DNA of 35,126 nt from an uncultured Ruminococcus sp. (GTDB lineage: Bacteria; Bacillota; Clostridia; Oscillospirales; Acutalibacteraceae): NCBI GenBank assembly GCA_944415425.1, contig CALYBP010000017.1, positions 1-35,126 of the forward strand, given 5' to 3'. The position numbers and the translations under genes are program-made. Below the pieces are notes generated by a model. The model saw only the letters and a program-made list of their open reading frames with translations, was not told the DNA's origin and ran no database searches. Below are positions 7,348-16,684 of the stretch, piece by piece; the stretch's first letter is position 1; each line of letters begins with the position of its first letter.

Positions 7348-8913
7348 ATGATTAGTACAGAAAACATAATCGTTTTGAGTGCATTTGCCGCTTACCTGAT
7401 AATAATGATAATAATCGGCTTTGTGTGCTCAAAGGGTACAAAAAACAACGAGGACTACTTTTTGGGAGGAAGAAATTTAGGCGGCTGGACCGCAGCTCTC
7501 TCGGCTCAGGCGTCGGATATGAGCGGATGGCTGCTTATGGGACTTCCGGGTTCTATTTATCTTGCCGGCACAGGAGAAATGTGGATTGCGATAGGTCTTT
7601 TGATAGGAACCATACTTAACTGGTACATAGTATCGGCAAGGCTCAGAAAATACACCATCATGTCGGGAAACTCTCTTACAATACCAAGTTTTTTCCAAAA
7701 CCGTTACCGTGACAAAAAGGGAATTATAAAAATTGTTTCTGCGGTTATAATTGCAATTTTCTTTACGGTTTACACAGCTTCCGCTTTCAGCTCTGGAGCA
7801 AAGCTTTTCGCCACACTCTTTTCAGACGGAAAAACAGAGGGCGGAAATTACAACACCGTGTACATAATCGGTCTTTGCGTAGCGGCGCTCGTAATTCTTA
7901 TTTACACGTTTATGGGCGGCTTTAAGGCGGTATGCACAACAGACTTTATACAGGGTCTTTTGATGCTGGTTGCAATAATGTCCGTTCCCGTTCTTGCTTA
8001 CGCAACACTCACTTATAACACAGGTTTTGCTGACGCCATTACTGCTCACGGCGTATCAAGCCCCGAAAATTACCTTAACTTTATGAAAAACAGTGACGGC
8101 ACTCCCGTTTCCGCCGTTTCGATAATTTCAAACCTTGCATGGGGGCTCGGATACTTCGGCATGCCGCATATTTTGGTAAGATTTATGGCGGTTAAGAGCA
8201 ACAGCGAAATTAAAAAATCAAGAAAAATCGCTATTGCATGGGTTGTTATATCTCTTGCGGCCTCATGTCTTATAGGCCTTGTGGCAAGAGGATACCTCAA
8301 CACTACGCTTGAGGGTTCTGCAAGCGAAACCGTATTTATCAGAACAATCCAACAGCTTTTCTCAGGAAACGGTATTCTCATTTTTATAGGCGGTATTTTC
8401 CTTTGCGGTATTTTAGCCGCTATTATGTCAACCGCAGACAGTCAGCTTCTTGTAACGGCTTCTTCTGTATCAGAGGATATTTATCTCGGAGTAAATAAAA
8501 AAGCAACCGAGAAAAAAGCTCTTTGGGTGGGTAAAATAGCCGTAATAATTGTTGCTGTCGTAGCGTTCTTTATCGCCCTGGATCCGTCGTCAAGCATTAT
8601 GGCACTTGTATCGGACGCATGGGCAGGCTTTGGTTCCGCTTTCGGTCCGCTCGTGCTTCTCGCCCTGTTCTGGAAGCGCTCAACTCTTGCGGGGGCAATA
8701 TCGGGTATGGCAACAGGCGCTTTGACCGTTATAATCTGGGACTATCTGCCGATTGTAAACGGCGCTACGCTTTACAGCGCAACCGACCTTTACTCGCTTG
8801 TTTTGGGATTTGTGCTGGCACTCATCGTAAATGTTGTGGTATCACTTCTCACTAAAAAACCGTCAAAAGAAATTATTGATGAGTTCGAGTCAATCAAAAC
8901 AATAGAAATTTGA
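7348..8913 (+). CDS. putP: Sodium/proline symporter family transporter (PutP-like)
   Basis: The 521-residue membrane protein belongs to the sodium:solute symporter family. It has about 13 hydrophobic segments, beginning with IIVLSAFAAYLIIMIIIGFV. The family block GGRNLGGWTAALSAQASDMS, followed by GWLLMGLPG, matches the PutP sodium and proline binding region of the first core helices. The later MSTADSQLLVTASSVSEDIY stretch matches the second signature. It would import proline, or a related compatible solute, with sodium. It is a single-gene unit on the plus strand with its own promoter and a strong terminator at 8941-8982. Substrate specificity is inferred from the family, and pantothenate or other sodium symporters are less likely. 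Confidence 0.9.
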   Translation: MISTENIIVLSAFAAYLIIMIIIGFVCSKGTKNNEDYFLGGRNLGGWTAALSAQASDMSGWLLMGLPGSIYLAGTGEMWIAIGLLIGTILNWYIVSARLRKYTIMSGNSLTIPSFFQNRYRDKKGIIKIVSAVIIAIFFTVYTASAFSSGAKLFATLFSDGKTEGGNYNTVYIIGLCVAALVILIYTFMGGFKAVCTTDFIQGLLMLVAIMSVPVLAYATLTYNTGFADAITAHGVSSPENYLNFMKNSDGTPVSAVSIISNLAWGLGYFGMPHILVRFMAVKSNSEIKKSRKIAIAWVVISLAASCLIGLVARGYLNTTLEGSASETVFIRTIQQLFSGNGILIFIGGIFLCGILAAIMSTADSQLLVTASSVSEDIYLGVNKKATEKKALWVGKIAVIIVAVVAFFIALDPSSSIMALVSDAWAGFGSAFGPLVLLALFWKRSTLAGAISGMATGALTVIIWDYLPIVNGATLYSATDLYSLVLGFVLALIVNVVVSLLTKKPSKEIIDEFESIKTIEI

Positions 8914-8940
8914 TTTCATAATAACAACATAATGAATTAA

Positions 8941-8982
8941 AAGAACCGGACAAATTGCAAAAAGATTTGTTCGGTTCTTTTT
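8941..8982 (+). terminator. Intrinsic terminator of the symporter gene
   Basis: A 15-bp stem (8941-8955 with 8965-8979, one G-U pair) with a nine-base A-rich loop is followed by a T-run, about 28 bp after the stop codon. Confidence 0.9.
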
Positions 8983-8988
8983 ATGCGC

Positions 8989-9040
8989 AAAAAACACCCC
9001 GAACGTTAACTACTGTGAAGCAGAATTTAACATTCGGGGT
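8989..9040 (-). terminator. Intrinsic terminator of the rsmD-coaD-coiled coil genes
   Basis: ACCCCGAA and GTTAA pair with TTAAC and TTCGGGGT across one mismatch (8996-9040). On the minus strand six T's follow (complement of A8989-8994). It faces the symporter terminator, so both converging units end here. Confidence 0.85.
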
Positions 9041-9058
9041 ATACTTTATAAATCCGCA

Positions 9059-9090
9059 TTTTTTATCGCCTAAAGCAAGGCGATAAAAAA
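9059..9090. repeat. Perfect 12-bp inverted repeat downstream of the coiled-coil gene
   Basis: TTTTTTATCGCC and GGCGATAAAAAA flank an eight-base loop. T's precede and A's follow on either strand, so it is not a standard terminator with a trailing T-run. As RNA the A-U base would extend the stem. It may stabilise the 3' end of the minus-strand message. Confidence 0.5.
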
Positions 9091-9112
9091 CATCAACAAG
9101 GCAAAAATCCGT

Positions 9113-9571
9113 TTACTTTGCCTTTTGAGAGTTTAGGATATTGGTTCTTGTCTTTCTTATTTCATCAAGCTGAGTGGAAAGGCTTTCCTCTGTACGCTTA
9201 ATAATGCTGTCAACATAAACATTAGCAGCCTTTCTGATTTCGGCAGACTTCTGCTTTGCGTCGTCAACAATTTCTTTAGCCTTTGCCTGTGCTTCTCTTA
9301 CAATTTCGTTTTGATTCAGCATAGCCTTTTTGCGTTCCTCGGCATTTCTTATAATGCTCTCGGCCTCGCGGTTTGCTTCTGAAAGAATCTGCTTTCTGTC
9401 GGAAACAATATTTTTTGCCTGTCTGACCTCAGCCGGCATAGCGTCCTGGATCTGATCGAGAATATCATAGATCTCATCGCTGCTTACCATAACCTTGCCG
9501 CTTGAGAAGGGTATTGCCTTTGCGTCGTTAACAACATCCTGAAGCTGTAAAATCAAATCATCAACTTTCAT
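9113..9571 (-). CDS. Conserved coiled-coil protein downstream of coaD
   Basis: The protein has 152 residues. It is almost all charged heptad-like helix from about residue 45 onward, rich in Lys, Glu, Ala and Arg, with repeated AEXRKA-type stretches (EAESIIRNAEERKKAM, EAQAKAKEIVDDAKQK). This resembles the stator stalk b-subunit of ATP synthases and DivIVA-like proteins, and relatives are often labelled ATPase for that reason alone. No membrane helix or nucleotide-binding motif is present. The start at 9571 (ATG) has AAGGAG at good distance, whereas the upstream GTG at 9580 overlaps that site. It lies 16 bp behind coaD, a common clostridial pairing. The function is unknown. Confidence 0.8.
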   Translation of the reverse strand: MKVDDLILQLQDVVNDAKAIPFSSGKVMVSSDEIYDILDQIQDAMPAEVRQAKNIVSDRKQILSEANREAESIIRNAEERKKAMLNQNEIVREAQAKAKEIVDDAKQKSAEIRKAANVYVDSIIKRTEESLSTQLDEIRKTRTNILNSQKAK

Positions 9572-9587
9572 TTTTTCCACTCCTTAT

Positions 9588-10088
9588 TTAATCCTCTTTA
9601 TTTTGAAGCTTTGCAATTCTTTTTTCAATTCTGCTGCAAATGCACTGCGGTACAAAATTACTTATATCGCCGCCCATTGACGCAACCTCTTTTACCATAC
9701 TTGAGCTTAGGTACATCGAGTCGGAATCCGCCATAAGAAAAATTGTTTCGAGATGGGGATTTAGCTTTTTGTTTGTTATAGCCATCTGAAACTCATACTC
9801 AAAGTCCGATACCGCGCGCAGTCCCTTGACGATTGCATCAACATTACGCTGTCTGCAATATTCGGCAAGCAATCCGGCAAAGCTGACCACCTCGACATTT
9901 TCCATATCTTTTGTGACCTCTTTTAAAAACTCGATTCTTTCCTCTATGGAAAAGCACGGAGTTTTGGAAGAGTTTACAAGCACGCCGACAATGACGCGGT
10001 CAAACATAGTTGCCGCACGCTTAATAATATCGAGATGACCGAGAGTAACCGGGTCGAAACTACCCGGGCAAATTACCGTCTTATTCAT
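9588..10088 (-). CDS. coaD: Phosphopantetheine adenylyltransferase CoaD
   Basis: CoaD joins ATP and 4'-phosphopantetheine to dephospho-CoA, the fourth step of CoA synthesis. The 166-residue protein has the nucleotidyltransferase TxGH motif in [13 protein letters not shown]. It also has the phosphopantetheine-binding [15 protein letters not shown] block and the ISSTxVR-like [11 protein letters not shown] motif. The start overlaps the rsmD stop as ATGA. The rsmD-coaD pairing is conserved across Firmicutes and many other bacteria. Confidence 0.96.
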   Translation of the reverse strand: MNKTVICPGSFDPVTLGHLDIIKRAATMFDRVIVGVLVNSSKTPCFSIEERIEFLKEVTKDMENVEVVSFAGLLAEYCRQRNVDAIVKGLRAVSDFEYEFQMAITNKKLNPHLETIFLMADSDSMYLSSSMVKEVASMGGDISNFVPQCICSRIEKRIAKLQNKED

Positions 10089-10633
10089 TTTGCAAAATCC
10101 TTGTGTCTGAATATACTTATTTTTATTTTACCATAGCGATACTGTCTGTCAAGTATAAAATCGCCGTAATTAGACGAAATTTCTTCATTAAGCGGATTTT
10201 CCGCTATTATTACACCTGTCTCTTTCATTACGGAAATTACCGAAGCAAGCGCATTTTGAAGTATTCCTGTTTTGTACGGCGGGTCGAGAAAAGCGATGTC
10301 AAATTTTTCACTGCACATGGCAAGAAAACTCTGATAATCAGCGCCGATTGTTTTTGCGCTTTGCTCAAATCGGGTCTTTATTAAATTGCGCTTTACTGTA
10401 TCAAGCGACTTTTTTGAAGCATCGACAAAGTATGCGGTCTCAGCCCCGCGGCTGAGCGCCTCAATCCCCATTTGCCCCGATCCGGCAAACAAATCGAGAA
10501 ACTTTCGTCCCTGAATATCAAACTGTATAATCGAAAAAACAGCCTCTTTAATCCTGTCGGTAGTAGGTCTTACATCCTCACCCTCAAGTGTTTCAAGACG
10601 CATACCCCTTGCCGAGCCTGTAATTACTCGCAT
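10085..10633 (-). CDS. rsmD: 16S rRNA guanine(966)-N2-methyltransferase RsmD
   Basis: The 182-residue SAM-dependent methyltransferase begins [18 protein letters not shown]. The SAM-binding motif I is [20 protein letters not shown] near residues 45-64, and the catalytic motif IV is [20 protein letters not shown] is a family signature. It methylates G966 of 16S rRNA during 30S assembly. It is followed by coaD with an ATGA overlap and has its own promoter at 10667-10695, separate from uvrC. Confidence 0.95.
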   Translation of the reverse strand: MRVITGSARGMRLETLEGEDVRPTTDRIKEAVFSIIQFDIQGRKFLDLFAGSGQMGIEALSRGAETAYFVDASKKSLDTVKRNLIKTRFEQSAKTIGADYQSFLAMCSEKFDIAFLDPPYKTGILQNALASVISVMKETGVIIAENPLNEEISSNYGDFILDRQYRYGKIKISIFRHKDFAK

Positions 10634-10666
10634 AAAAATTGTCCTTTTAGTTTATTTCTCTACGAC

Positions 10667-10695
10667 AGTATAACACATTCAAATACATTTTACAA
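10667..10695 (-). promoter_or_regulatory. Promoter of rsmD-coaD-coiled coil unit
   Basis: On the minus strand the -35 box is TTGTAA (10695-10690), the spacer is 17 bp and the -10 box is TATACT (10672-10667). It fills the 69-bp gap between the uvrC stop and rsmD. Confidence 0.6.
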
Positions 10696-10702
10696 CAAAA
10701 TT

Positions 10703-12538
10703 TTATTTTTGCTCATCTGAATGGAAGTGTCTGTAAACGGCAACTGCGCTGTCCTTTGTCATTTTTGGAGCGCTTTCAAGTTCCTGCAAATCCGCCCTTG
10801 AAATATTTTCTATTGTTCTGAAGTGCTTCAAAAGCGCCCTTGCACGGACCTCGCCTACTCCGCTTATGTTTGTAAGAGAGCTCTTAAATGTATTTTTCTT
10901 TCTGCGAGCGTGATGATAGCCTATCGCAAAGCGGTGAACTTCGTCCTGGAGCTTGCTCACAAACACAAAAAGCGACCTTTTCGCGCTGATGGCGATTTCT
11001 CCGCCCTCTCCCGTTATTGCACGGGTGCGGTGCTTATCGTCCTTGACCATACCGAAAAGAGGCACGCTTATGTTCATATTGTCAAGCGTCTGCTTTACTG
11101 CTGCAACCTGTCCCTTGCCTCCGTCAAGCAAAATCAAATCGGGGAGCTTGCCGAATCCCTCGTCGCTTTTCTCCGATTTATAGTATTCGTCAAATCTTCG
11201 TGAAATAACCTCCGACATCGACGCATAATCGTCCTGGCCGTCAAATCCCTTGATTTTAAATTTTTTATAGGCCGATTTAAGAGGCTTTCCGTTTTTATAA
11301 ACTATCATTCCCGCGACGTTTTCAGTACCCGAGAGGTTTGAAATATCATATGCCTCTATATATTCTGGCAGTTTTTCAAGTCCCAGCGTCTGTTTAAGCT
11401 CTTCAAGCACTCCAAATTCCCTCACGGTAGCGCCCTTTTTCTGGGCAAGCGTTTCCGCTGCGTTTGAACGGCACATTGAAACAAGCTGAGCCTGTTCTCC
11501 CCTCTGCGGCACGGTGACACTTACTTTGCTTCCTCGTTTTTGGGAAAGCCACTTTTCAACAGTATCCATACCCTCAAAGCTTTTGTCAAGGGCTATATTT
11601 TTCGGTATATCATCTCTTAAAGTATAATAGCTCAGCAAAAATTCCTCATACTCACTTTCGGTATCTCCGCTGTCAAAAATAAAGCTTTCTCGGTCAAACA
11701 GCCGTCCTCCCTCAAAGCGGAAAATATGAAAACAGATTTTTCCAGAATCCGTAAAACTTGCAATTACATCCTCGTCAAGCACCTTGTTTGCGACTACTTT
11801 TTGCTTTTCGCCCATCTTTTTGACGGCGTTTATTTTGTCACGAATCCTAGCCGCACGCTCAAACTCAAGATTATCAGCCGCCTGTTCCATTTGTGCGGTA
11901 AGCTGTTTTATTGAATTTGACGAGCCTCCCTTTAAAAAATCCAGCGCCTGCGAAAGACTCTCCTTGTAGTCGGAAAGCTTTACTCTGCCTGTACATGGCG
12001 CCATACATTGCTTTATGTGGTAATTTAGGCACGGTCTGCCTTTTCTGAAATCTCTCGGGAACACACGAGAACATGTAGGGAGCATAAAAATTTTGTTTGC
12101 CTCCTCAACAGCGCTCTTTACATAATAACTGTTCTTGTACGGTCCGATATATGTGGCTCCGTCATCTTTCTTTTGCAGGGTATAAGAGATTTTTCCCCAG
12201 TCACCGGGGCTTATTCTTATATAGCTGTACCCCTTGTCGTCCTTGAGCAAAATATTGTACTTTGGCGTGTGCTGTTTAATAAGACTGCACTCGAGGATAA
12301 GCGCTTCAAACTCGCTGTCGGTTATAATGTATTCAAAGTCCTCTACATTATCAACCATTCTGCGTACCTTTTCGGCATGATTGTTTTGCGAACCGAAATA
12401 TTGGCTTACACGGTTTTTGAGCGCCTTTGCCTTGCCTATATAAATAATTTCTCCGCCTCTGCCGTGCATAATATACACACCGGGCAAAAGCGGAAGCGCC
12501 ATCGCTTTTTTTCTAAGCTCCGCCATTTTGGGGTTCAT
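10703..12538 (-). CDS. uvrC: Excinuclease ABC subunit C
   Basis: UvrC makes both incisions in nucleotide excision repair after recruitment by UvrB. In order the 611-residue protein has a GIY-YIG nuclease domain (PGVYIM, then IIYIGKAKALKNRV), a cysteine cluster, and a UVR domain (LEFERAARIRDKINAVKKM). An RNase H-like endonuclease follows (YDISNLSG and DLILLDGGKGQ), and the helix-hairpin-helix NISGVGEVRARALLKHF closes the protein. The start at 12538 follows AGAGGTG. A frame opening at 12796 would add 86 residues that overlap the ptsH terminator and ptsH itself and are not family-like. Confidence 0.96.
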   Translation of the reverse strand: MNPKMAELRKKAMALPLLPGVYIMHGRGGEIIYIGKAKALKNRVSQYFGSQNNHAEKVRRMVDNVEDFEYIITDSEFEALILECSLIKQHTPKYNILLKDDKGYSYIRISPGDWGKISYTLQKKDDGATYIGPYKNSYYVKSAVEEANKIFMLPTCSRVFPRDFRKGRPCLNYHIKQCMAPCTGRVKLSDYKESLSQALDFLKGGSSNSIKQLTAQMEQAADNLEFERAARIRDKINAVKKMGEKQKVVANKVLDEDVIASFTDSGKICFHIFRFEGGRLFDRESFIFDSGDTESEYEEFLLSYYTLRDDIPKNIALDKSFEGMDTVEKWLSQKRGSKVSVTVPQRGEQAQLVSMCRSNAAETLAQKKGATVREFGVLEELKQTLGLEKLPEYIEAYDISNLSGTENVAGMIVYKNGKPLKSAYKKFKIKGFDGQDDYASMSEVISRRFDEYYKSEKSDEGFGKLPDLILLDGGKGQVAAVKQTLDNMNISVPLFGMVKDDKHRTRAITGEGGEIAISAKRSLFVFVSKLQDEVHRFAIGYHHARRKKNTFKSSLTNISGVGEVRARALLKHFRTIENISRADLQELESAPKMTKDSAVAVYRHFHSDEQK

Positions 12539-12557
12539 AAAATCACCTCTTAAAAGC

Positions 12558-12585
12558 AAAAAGAAAAGGGCGGATAAACCCGCCC
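12558..12585 (-). terminator. Intrinsic terminator between ptsH and uvrC
   Basis: GGGCGG pairs with CCGCCC around a six-base loop (12568-12585). On the minus strand TTTTCTTTTT follows (complement of 12558-12567). It lies directly upstream of the uvrC ribosome binding site, so uvrC expression from the ptsH promoter would depend on read-through. Confidence 0.88.
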
Positions 12586-12611
12586 AGTAAATTCTTATAT
12601 AATGATTATGC

Positions 12612-12875
12612 TTACTCTGTAAAGCCTGACTCAACGAGAGCAACAAGACCCTCAACTGCGTCGGTCTCATCAGAACCGTCAGCCGTAATCTTGATTGTTG
12701 TTCCGCCGATAATACCGAGTGAAAGTACGCCAAGAAGGCTCTTTGCATTAACGCGACGCTCTTCCTTTTCAATCCAAATAGTAGACTTATATTCATTAGC
12801 CTTCTGGATAAAAAAAGTTGCGGGGCGAGCGTGTAAACCGGCTTTGTTTTGTACTAAAACTTCCTTAACATACAT
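12612..12875 (-). CDS. ptsH: Phosphocarrier protein HPr
   Basis: The 87-residue protein begins MYVKEVLVQNKAGLHARPAT. It has the phosphoryl-accepting His15 in GLHARPA and the regulatory Ser46 in NAKSLLGVLSLGI at exactly the canonical positions. HPr carries phosphate from enzyme I to sugar EIIA domains. In Firmicutes, Ser46 phosphorylation by HPr kinase drives CcpA catabolite repression. The presence of His15 argues against Crh. The start at 12875 follows AGAGGG, and a longer frame from 12896 adds seven residues with no ribosome binding site. It is a single-gene unit with a strong promoter and terminator, and no ptsI is nearby. Confidence 0.93.
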   Translation of the reverse strand: MYVKEVLVQNKAGLHARPATFFIQKANEYKSTIWIEKEERRVNAKSLLGVLSLGIIGGTTIKITADGSDETDAVEGLVALVESGFTE

Positions 12876-12943
12876 TTTAAAAACCCTCTCTGACACAATT
12901 AGAATTTAAACCGATATAACCTAACAGGCTTGATTTACTACAT

Positions 12944-12972
12944 ATTATAATCTTTTTTATTATTAAGGTCAA
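12944..12972 (-). promoter_or_regulatory. Promoter of ptsH
   Basis: On the minus strand the boxes are TTGACC (12972-12967) and a perfect TATAAT (12949-12944) with a 17-bp spacer, about 70 bp before the ATG. Confidence 0.75.
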
Positions 12973-13081
12973 TACGGTAAAATATTTTCGTATTAATATT
13001 CACTTGCGGTCAAAAAAACAAATAATTTCTTGTGCAAATTTACAATATTTAACTTATATTTTCGTACAACAATAACTAAAT

Positions 13082-13765
13082 TCAGCTATTTTTTAATAAA
13101 TCGGGGCGTTTCATTTGTGTGTTTTCAAGGCTCTTTTCACGCCTCCATTTTTCTATATTGGCGTGGTGTCCGCTCAAAAGCACCTCGGGCACCTGTATCC
13201 CTCTCCACTCTGAGGGTTTTGTATACTGAGGGTATTCCAGCAGTCCGTTAAAATGGCTTTCTTCCGTGAAACACTCGTTGTTTGAAAGCACTCCCGGCAC
13301 CATTCTTGCCAGCGCGTCGGCAAAAACCATTGCGGGAAGCTCTCCGCCCGTAAGAACATAATCCCCTATTGAAATTTCCTCATCAACATATGTATCCAAA
13401 AGTCTTTGGTCCACTCCCTCGTAGTGACCGCAGAGAATACATATGTTTTCAATCTCCGAAAGTTCTCTGAGCCTTTGCTGATTGAGCGTTTTGCCCTGCG
13501 GCGACATATATACAAAGTAAGGTCTTTTACCTACCTTTTTACATATATCCTCAAAACACAGCGCAATAGGCTCCGCTTTCATCAGCATTCCCATTCCGCC
13601 ACCGTACGGAGTGTCATCGACACGCCTGTGCTTGTCAAAAGCATAGTCCCTGAGCTGATGACACACAATCTCGATTGCTCCGCTTTTTTGCGCCCTGCCG
13701 ATAATGCTTTCGTTTAAAACAGGCTCAAACATTTCGGGGAATAAGGTTATTATGTCAATCCTCAT
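13082..13765 (-). CDS. trmD: tRNA (guanine37-N1)-methyltransferase TrmD
   Basis: TrmD methylates N1 of G37 in tRNAs reading CUN, CCN and CGG codons, which prevents +1 frameshifting. The protein begins MRIDIITLFPEMFEP. It has the SPOUT-family substrate loop DDTPYGGGMGM and the knot-forming SAM site segments LCGHYEGVDQR and SIGDYVLTGGELPAM. The C-terminal VLLSGHHANIEKWR completes the family pattern. The ATG at 13765 overlaps rimM by 11 bp. An upstream in-frame TTG at 13771 is less likely. It ends the mutS2-rimM-trmD run, and rplS, its common neighbour, does not follow. Confidence 0.96.
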   Translation of the reverse strand: MRIDIITLFPEMFEPVLNESIIGRAQKSGAIEIVCHQLRDYAFDKHRRVDDTPYGGGMGMLMKAEPIALCFEDICKKVGKRPYFVYMSPQGKTLNQQRLRELSEIENICILCGHYEGVDQRLLDTYVDEEISIGDYVLTGGELPAMVFADALARMVPGVLSNNECFTEESHFNGLLEYPQYTKPSEWRGIQVPEVLLSGHHANIEKWRREKSLENTQMKRPDLLKNS

Positions 13766-14270
13766 CGTCAAATATTCCTTTCATCGGGCAAATAAGCACA
13801 AAACCGCCGTCAACATCAATTTTAACCACTACATCGTCAATAACGGGAGCGAGATATTTTTTGTTTTGGCTGTCGGTTATTTCGTAGACATCGTTTGCGC
13901 CCGTGCGCAAAACATCGGTGATTTTACCGTAAACTTTTCCGCTTTCGCTGTCCTTTACCTCAAGTCCTATCAAGTCCTGAACAAAGTATACGCCTCTTTC
14001 AAGCGTAATGTCATCTCGGTTAATATAAACCACTTTTCCTCTGAGTCTTTCTGCCTGCTCTACGGTGTCGACGCCTTTGATTTTTGAAAGCGTTATATTT
14101 TTGTGCGGTCGTGACTTCACCTCAATAAAGGTCTGTCCCGCTTCGTCAAGATACAGCTTTTTGAATGAACACAAAAATTCGGGCGAATCGCACCACGGGT
14201 CTATCCTCACTTCACCCTTAATGCCGTGAGTTCCCACAATCTTTCCTGAATCAAGATACTGCTTTTTCAT
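13755..14270 (-). CDS. rimM: 16S rRNA processing/ribosome maturation factor RimM
   Basis: RimM binds S19 and the 30S head during late 16S maturation. The 171-residue protein starts with GKIVGTHGIKGEVRIDPWCD, the family's N-terminal beta-barrel signature. The C-terminal PRC-barrel has YFVQDLIGLEV, GKITDVLRTGANDVYEI and LAPVIDDVVVKID. AGGAGC precedes the ATG. It is directly coupled to trmD by an 11-bp overlap. The usual upstream partners rpsP and khpA are located about 10 kb away on the other strand. Confidence 0.95.
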   Translation of the reverse strand: MKKQYLDSGKIVGTHGIKGEVRIDPWCDSPEFLCSFKKLYLDEAGQTFIEVKSRPHKNITLSKIKGVDTVEQAERLRGKVVYINRDDITLERGVYFVQDLIGLEVKDSESGKVYGKITDVLRTGANDVYEITDSQNKKYLAPVIDDVVVKIDVDGGFVLICPMKGIFDDED

Positions 14271-14320
14271 ATATTGCTCCTGTTCGTACTTTAGAGTGCC
14301 GATTTATCGGCTAAGTCAAG

Positions 14321-16684
14321 TTATTTCAGCTCAACAATTGTTACGCCGTCCTCACCCTCGCCGAAAACTCCGAGACGATGGCTTTTGACTGCCTTGTTCG
14401 TCTTTAGGTACTGATTGATTTCACGGCGGAGAACACCCGTTCCCTTTCCGTGAATTATCGTAATTTTGCTCACTCCTGAAAGAACGGCATTGTCAATCGC
14501 TTTATCGACAATATTAACCGCGTCAAACGCCGTTTCGCCCCTTACATCCACCTCGGTTTCGGGGCGGACATCCATTCTGCTCGGAACATTGCGTCTGCTT
14601 GAAAATTTGCTTACGGCAGGCTTGTCCTGCGATTTTAACAGCCTCAGATTCTTAATATCTACTCTTGTCTTAATTATACCCGCCTGCACAAGCACAAGTC
14701 CGTCCTTGTTAGGCGGTGCAAGCACGGTTGCGTTTTTGTCAATATCGTAAATAAGCACGCTGTCGCCGACCTTGAGCGGACGTGGAAGCTTGTACTCGTC
14801 ATTCGGCGTCTTTTTAGCCAAAACGGGATCGGCGTGAGCCTCCATTTTGTCAATATCACGCTTGAGCTTTGAGCGTGCCTCGGCACTCATATCCTTTGCC
14901 TTTCTCGCTTTTTCAAGCTCCTCCACAAGCGCATCCGCCTGCGCTCTGGTCATGGATATTATGCGCTGTGCCTCCTCTTTTGCCCTCTCTATTTCACGCT
15001 CTGCGTCCCTCTTGGCTTTTATTACCTCGTTTTCCGCTTTTTGCTTTTCGGTATTTGCCTTTGCGGTTAACCTGTTTGCGTTTTCAAGCTGTTTTTCAAG
15101 GCTCTGACGGCGTTTTTCAAGTTTTTCCACAACATCTTCAAACTGCCTGCTCTCTTCCGACACGAGCTGCTGTGCCCTGTCAACTATTGCGGCGTCCATT
15201 CCGAGCCTTTTTGAAATAGCAAATGCGTTACTTTTTCCGGGCACGCCGATTAGCAGTCTGTAAGTGGGCTTTAAAGTAGCGACATCAAATTCACAGCAGC
15301 CGTTTTCAACTCCCTGCGTGCGAAGCGCAAACTCCTTTAGCTCCGCATAGTGGGTTGTAGAAGCGATTTTCGCACGGCGGGTACGGAGTTTTTCAAGAAT
15401 TGCAATAGCAAGCGCCGCACCCTCAACGGAATCCGTACCCGCTCCCAGTTCGTCAATGAGGCACAGAGAGCCTGCGTTTGCAAGCTTGATAATCTGGATA
15501 ATGTTCGTCATATGAGCGGAAAACGTTGAAAGCGACTGCTCAATGCTCTGCTCATCTCCTATGTCAACAAGCACACGGCTGAAAACAGACAGCTCGCTGT
15601 TGTCGGCGCACGGAACAAGGAGTCCGCACATCGCCATTAATGTGAGCAAACCCAGCGTTTTAAGTGTGACCGTCTTACCTCCCGTGTTAGGCCCCGTGAT
15701 AACAAGCGTATCAAACTCTTTGCCCAAAACTATATCGACCGGCACGACCTGATCTTTGTTTATCAAAGGATGTCTTGCCTGCTTTATGTCGACAATTCCC
15801 CTGTCGTTCATAATCGGCATTGTCGCTTTCATCGAATAGGCAAGGTCAGCCTTGGCAAAAATAAGATTAAGGTTTGCAAGATTTTCGTAGCTTTTTATAA
15901 CAGCGTCGGCAAAGTCGCCGGCGTTTGCGGAGAGTTCAAAGAGGATTCTCTCGATTTCTTCCTCCTCTTTTGATTTCAGCATTTTAATGTCGTTGTTTGC
16001 CTGAACAACGCCCATAGGCTCAATAAACACGGTTGCGCCGCTTGACGAGGTATCGTGCACAAGACCCGGAATGTTATTTCTGCATTCGCTTCGCACGGGC
16101 ACAACATACCTGCCGTCACGCTGCGTAACTATGGCGTCCTGAAGATATTTTATGTATGATGAGCTGTGGATTATCTTGTCGAGAACCTCTCTCGCCTTTG
16201 ACGAAGCGGTGCGGATTTTTCTTCGTATGTCACCGAGAGCAACGCTTGCAGCGTCGGAGATTTCGTCCTCGCTTATAATCGCCGAGGTAATTTTTTCCTC
16301 CAAAAACTTATTTGTCACGAGGGCGTTAAAATAGCAGTCAAGCGTGCTTTCCTGCCCCGATGTTCTTGAGCGCCACTCCTTGACAGTGCGGATAATTCTG
16401 AGAGTCTGCGCAATTTTTAAAAGCTCTCCCGCCGACAGACAGCCTCCCGCCTGTGCCCTTCTGAGCTGATTTGCACAGTTTTCCGCTCCTCCGAACGAGG
16501 GCGCACCGAATTTTCCGCTCAACACAACCGCGTCATCGGTCTGTTTTAAAAGAAGTTCTACCTTGTCTAATTTGTATTGGGGTGCAAGTTTAAGCGCCAT
16601 TTCACGGGCGTCCTCGAGATTTGTTTTACCCGCAAGGCGCTCAAGTATTTTATTGAGTTCAAGTGTTTTATAATGTCTGTTCAT
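14321..16684 (-). CDS. mutS2: Endonuclease/ATPase MutS2
   Basis: This 787-residue MutS homologue lacks the mismatch-recognition domain. It has the core and clamp helices, the Walker A GPNTGGKT near residues 331-338, and the Walker B LCLIDELGAGTDSVEGAALA. A long Lys/Glu-rich coiled coil follows (about 510-620), then a KOW-like segment, and a C-terminal Smr domain (EVDVRGETAFDAV, then IIHGKGTGVLR). In Firmicutes MutS2 suppresses homologous recombination or splits collided ribosomes in quality control, and both roles have been proposed for the family. The ATG at 16684 follows AAGG, and an in-frame TTG six bases upstream is the other option. rimM follows after 50 bp. Confidence 0.95.
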   Translation of the reverse strand: MNRHYKTLELNKILERLAGKTNLEDAREMALKLAPQYKLDKVELLLKQTDDAVVLSGKFGAPSFGGAENCANQLRRAQAGGCLSAGELLKIAQTLRIIRTVKEWRSRTSGQESTLDCYFNALVTNKFLEEKITSAIISEDEISDAASVALGDIRRKIRTASSKAREVLDKIIHSSSYIKYLQDAIVTQRDGRYVVPVRSECRNNIPGLVHDTSSSGATVFIEPMGVVQANNDIKMLKSKEEEEIERILFELSANAGDFADAVIKSYENLANLNLIFAKADLAYSMKATMPIMNDRGIVDIKQARHPLINKDQVVPVDIVLGKEFDTLVITGPNTGGKTVTLKTLGLLTLMAMCGLLVPCADNSELSVFSRVLVDIGDEQSIEQSLSTFSAHMTNIIQIIKLANAGSLCLIDELGAGTDSVEGAALAIAILEKLRTRRAKIASTTHYAELKEFALRTQGVENGCCEFDVATLKPTYRLLIGVPGKSNAFAISKRLGMDAAIVDRAQQLVSEESRQFEDVVEKLEKRRQSLEKQLENANRLTAKANTEKQKAENEVIKAKRDAEREIERAKEEAQRIISMTRAQADALVEELEKARKAKDMSAEARSKLKRDIDKMEAHADPVLAKKTPNDEYKLPRPLKVGDSVLIYDIDKNATVLAPPNKDGLVLVQAGIIKTRVDIKNLRLLKSQDKPAVSKFSSRRNVPSRMDVRPETEVDVRGETAFDAVNIVDKAIDNAVLSGVSKITIIHGKGTGVLRREINQYLKTNKAVKSHRLGVFGEGEDGVTIVELK

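Noticed and set aside
12539..12796. An 86-residue N-terminal extension of UvrC
   Set aside because: It would run through the ptsH coding region and its terminator, and the GIY-YIG domain begins normally after the ATG at 12538.
14298..14311. Short GCCGAT/ATCGGC palindrome between mutS2 and rimM
   Set aside because: The loop is only two to four bases and no T-run follows on the minus strand, so it is not a supportable terminator.
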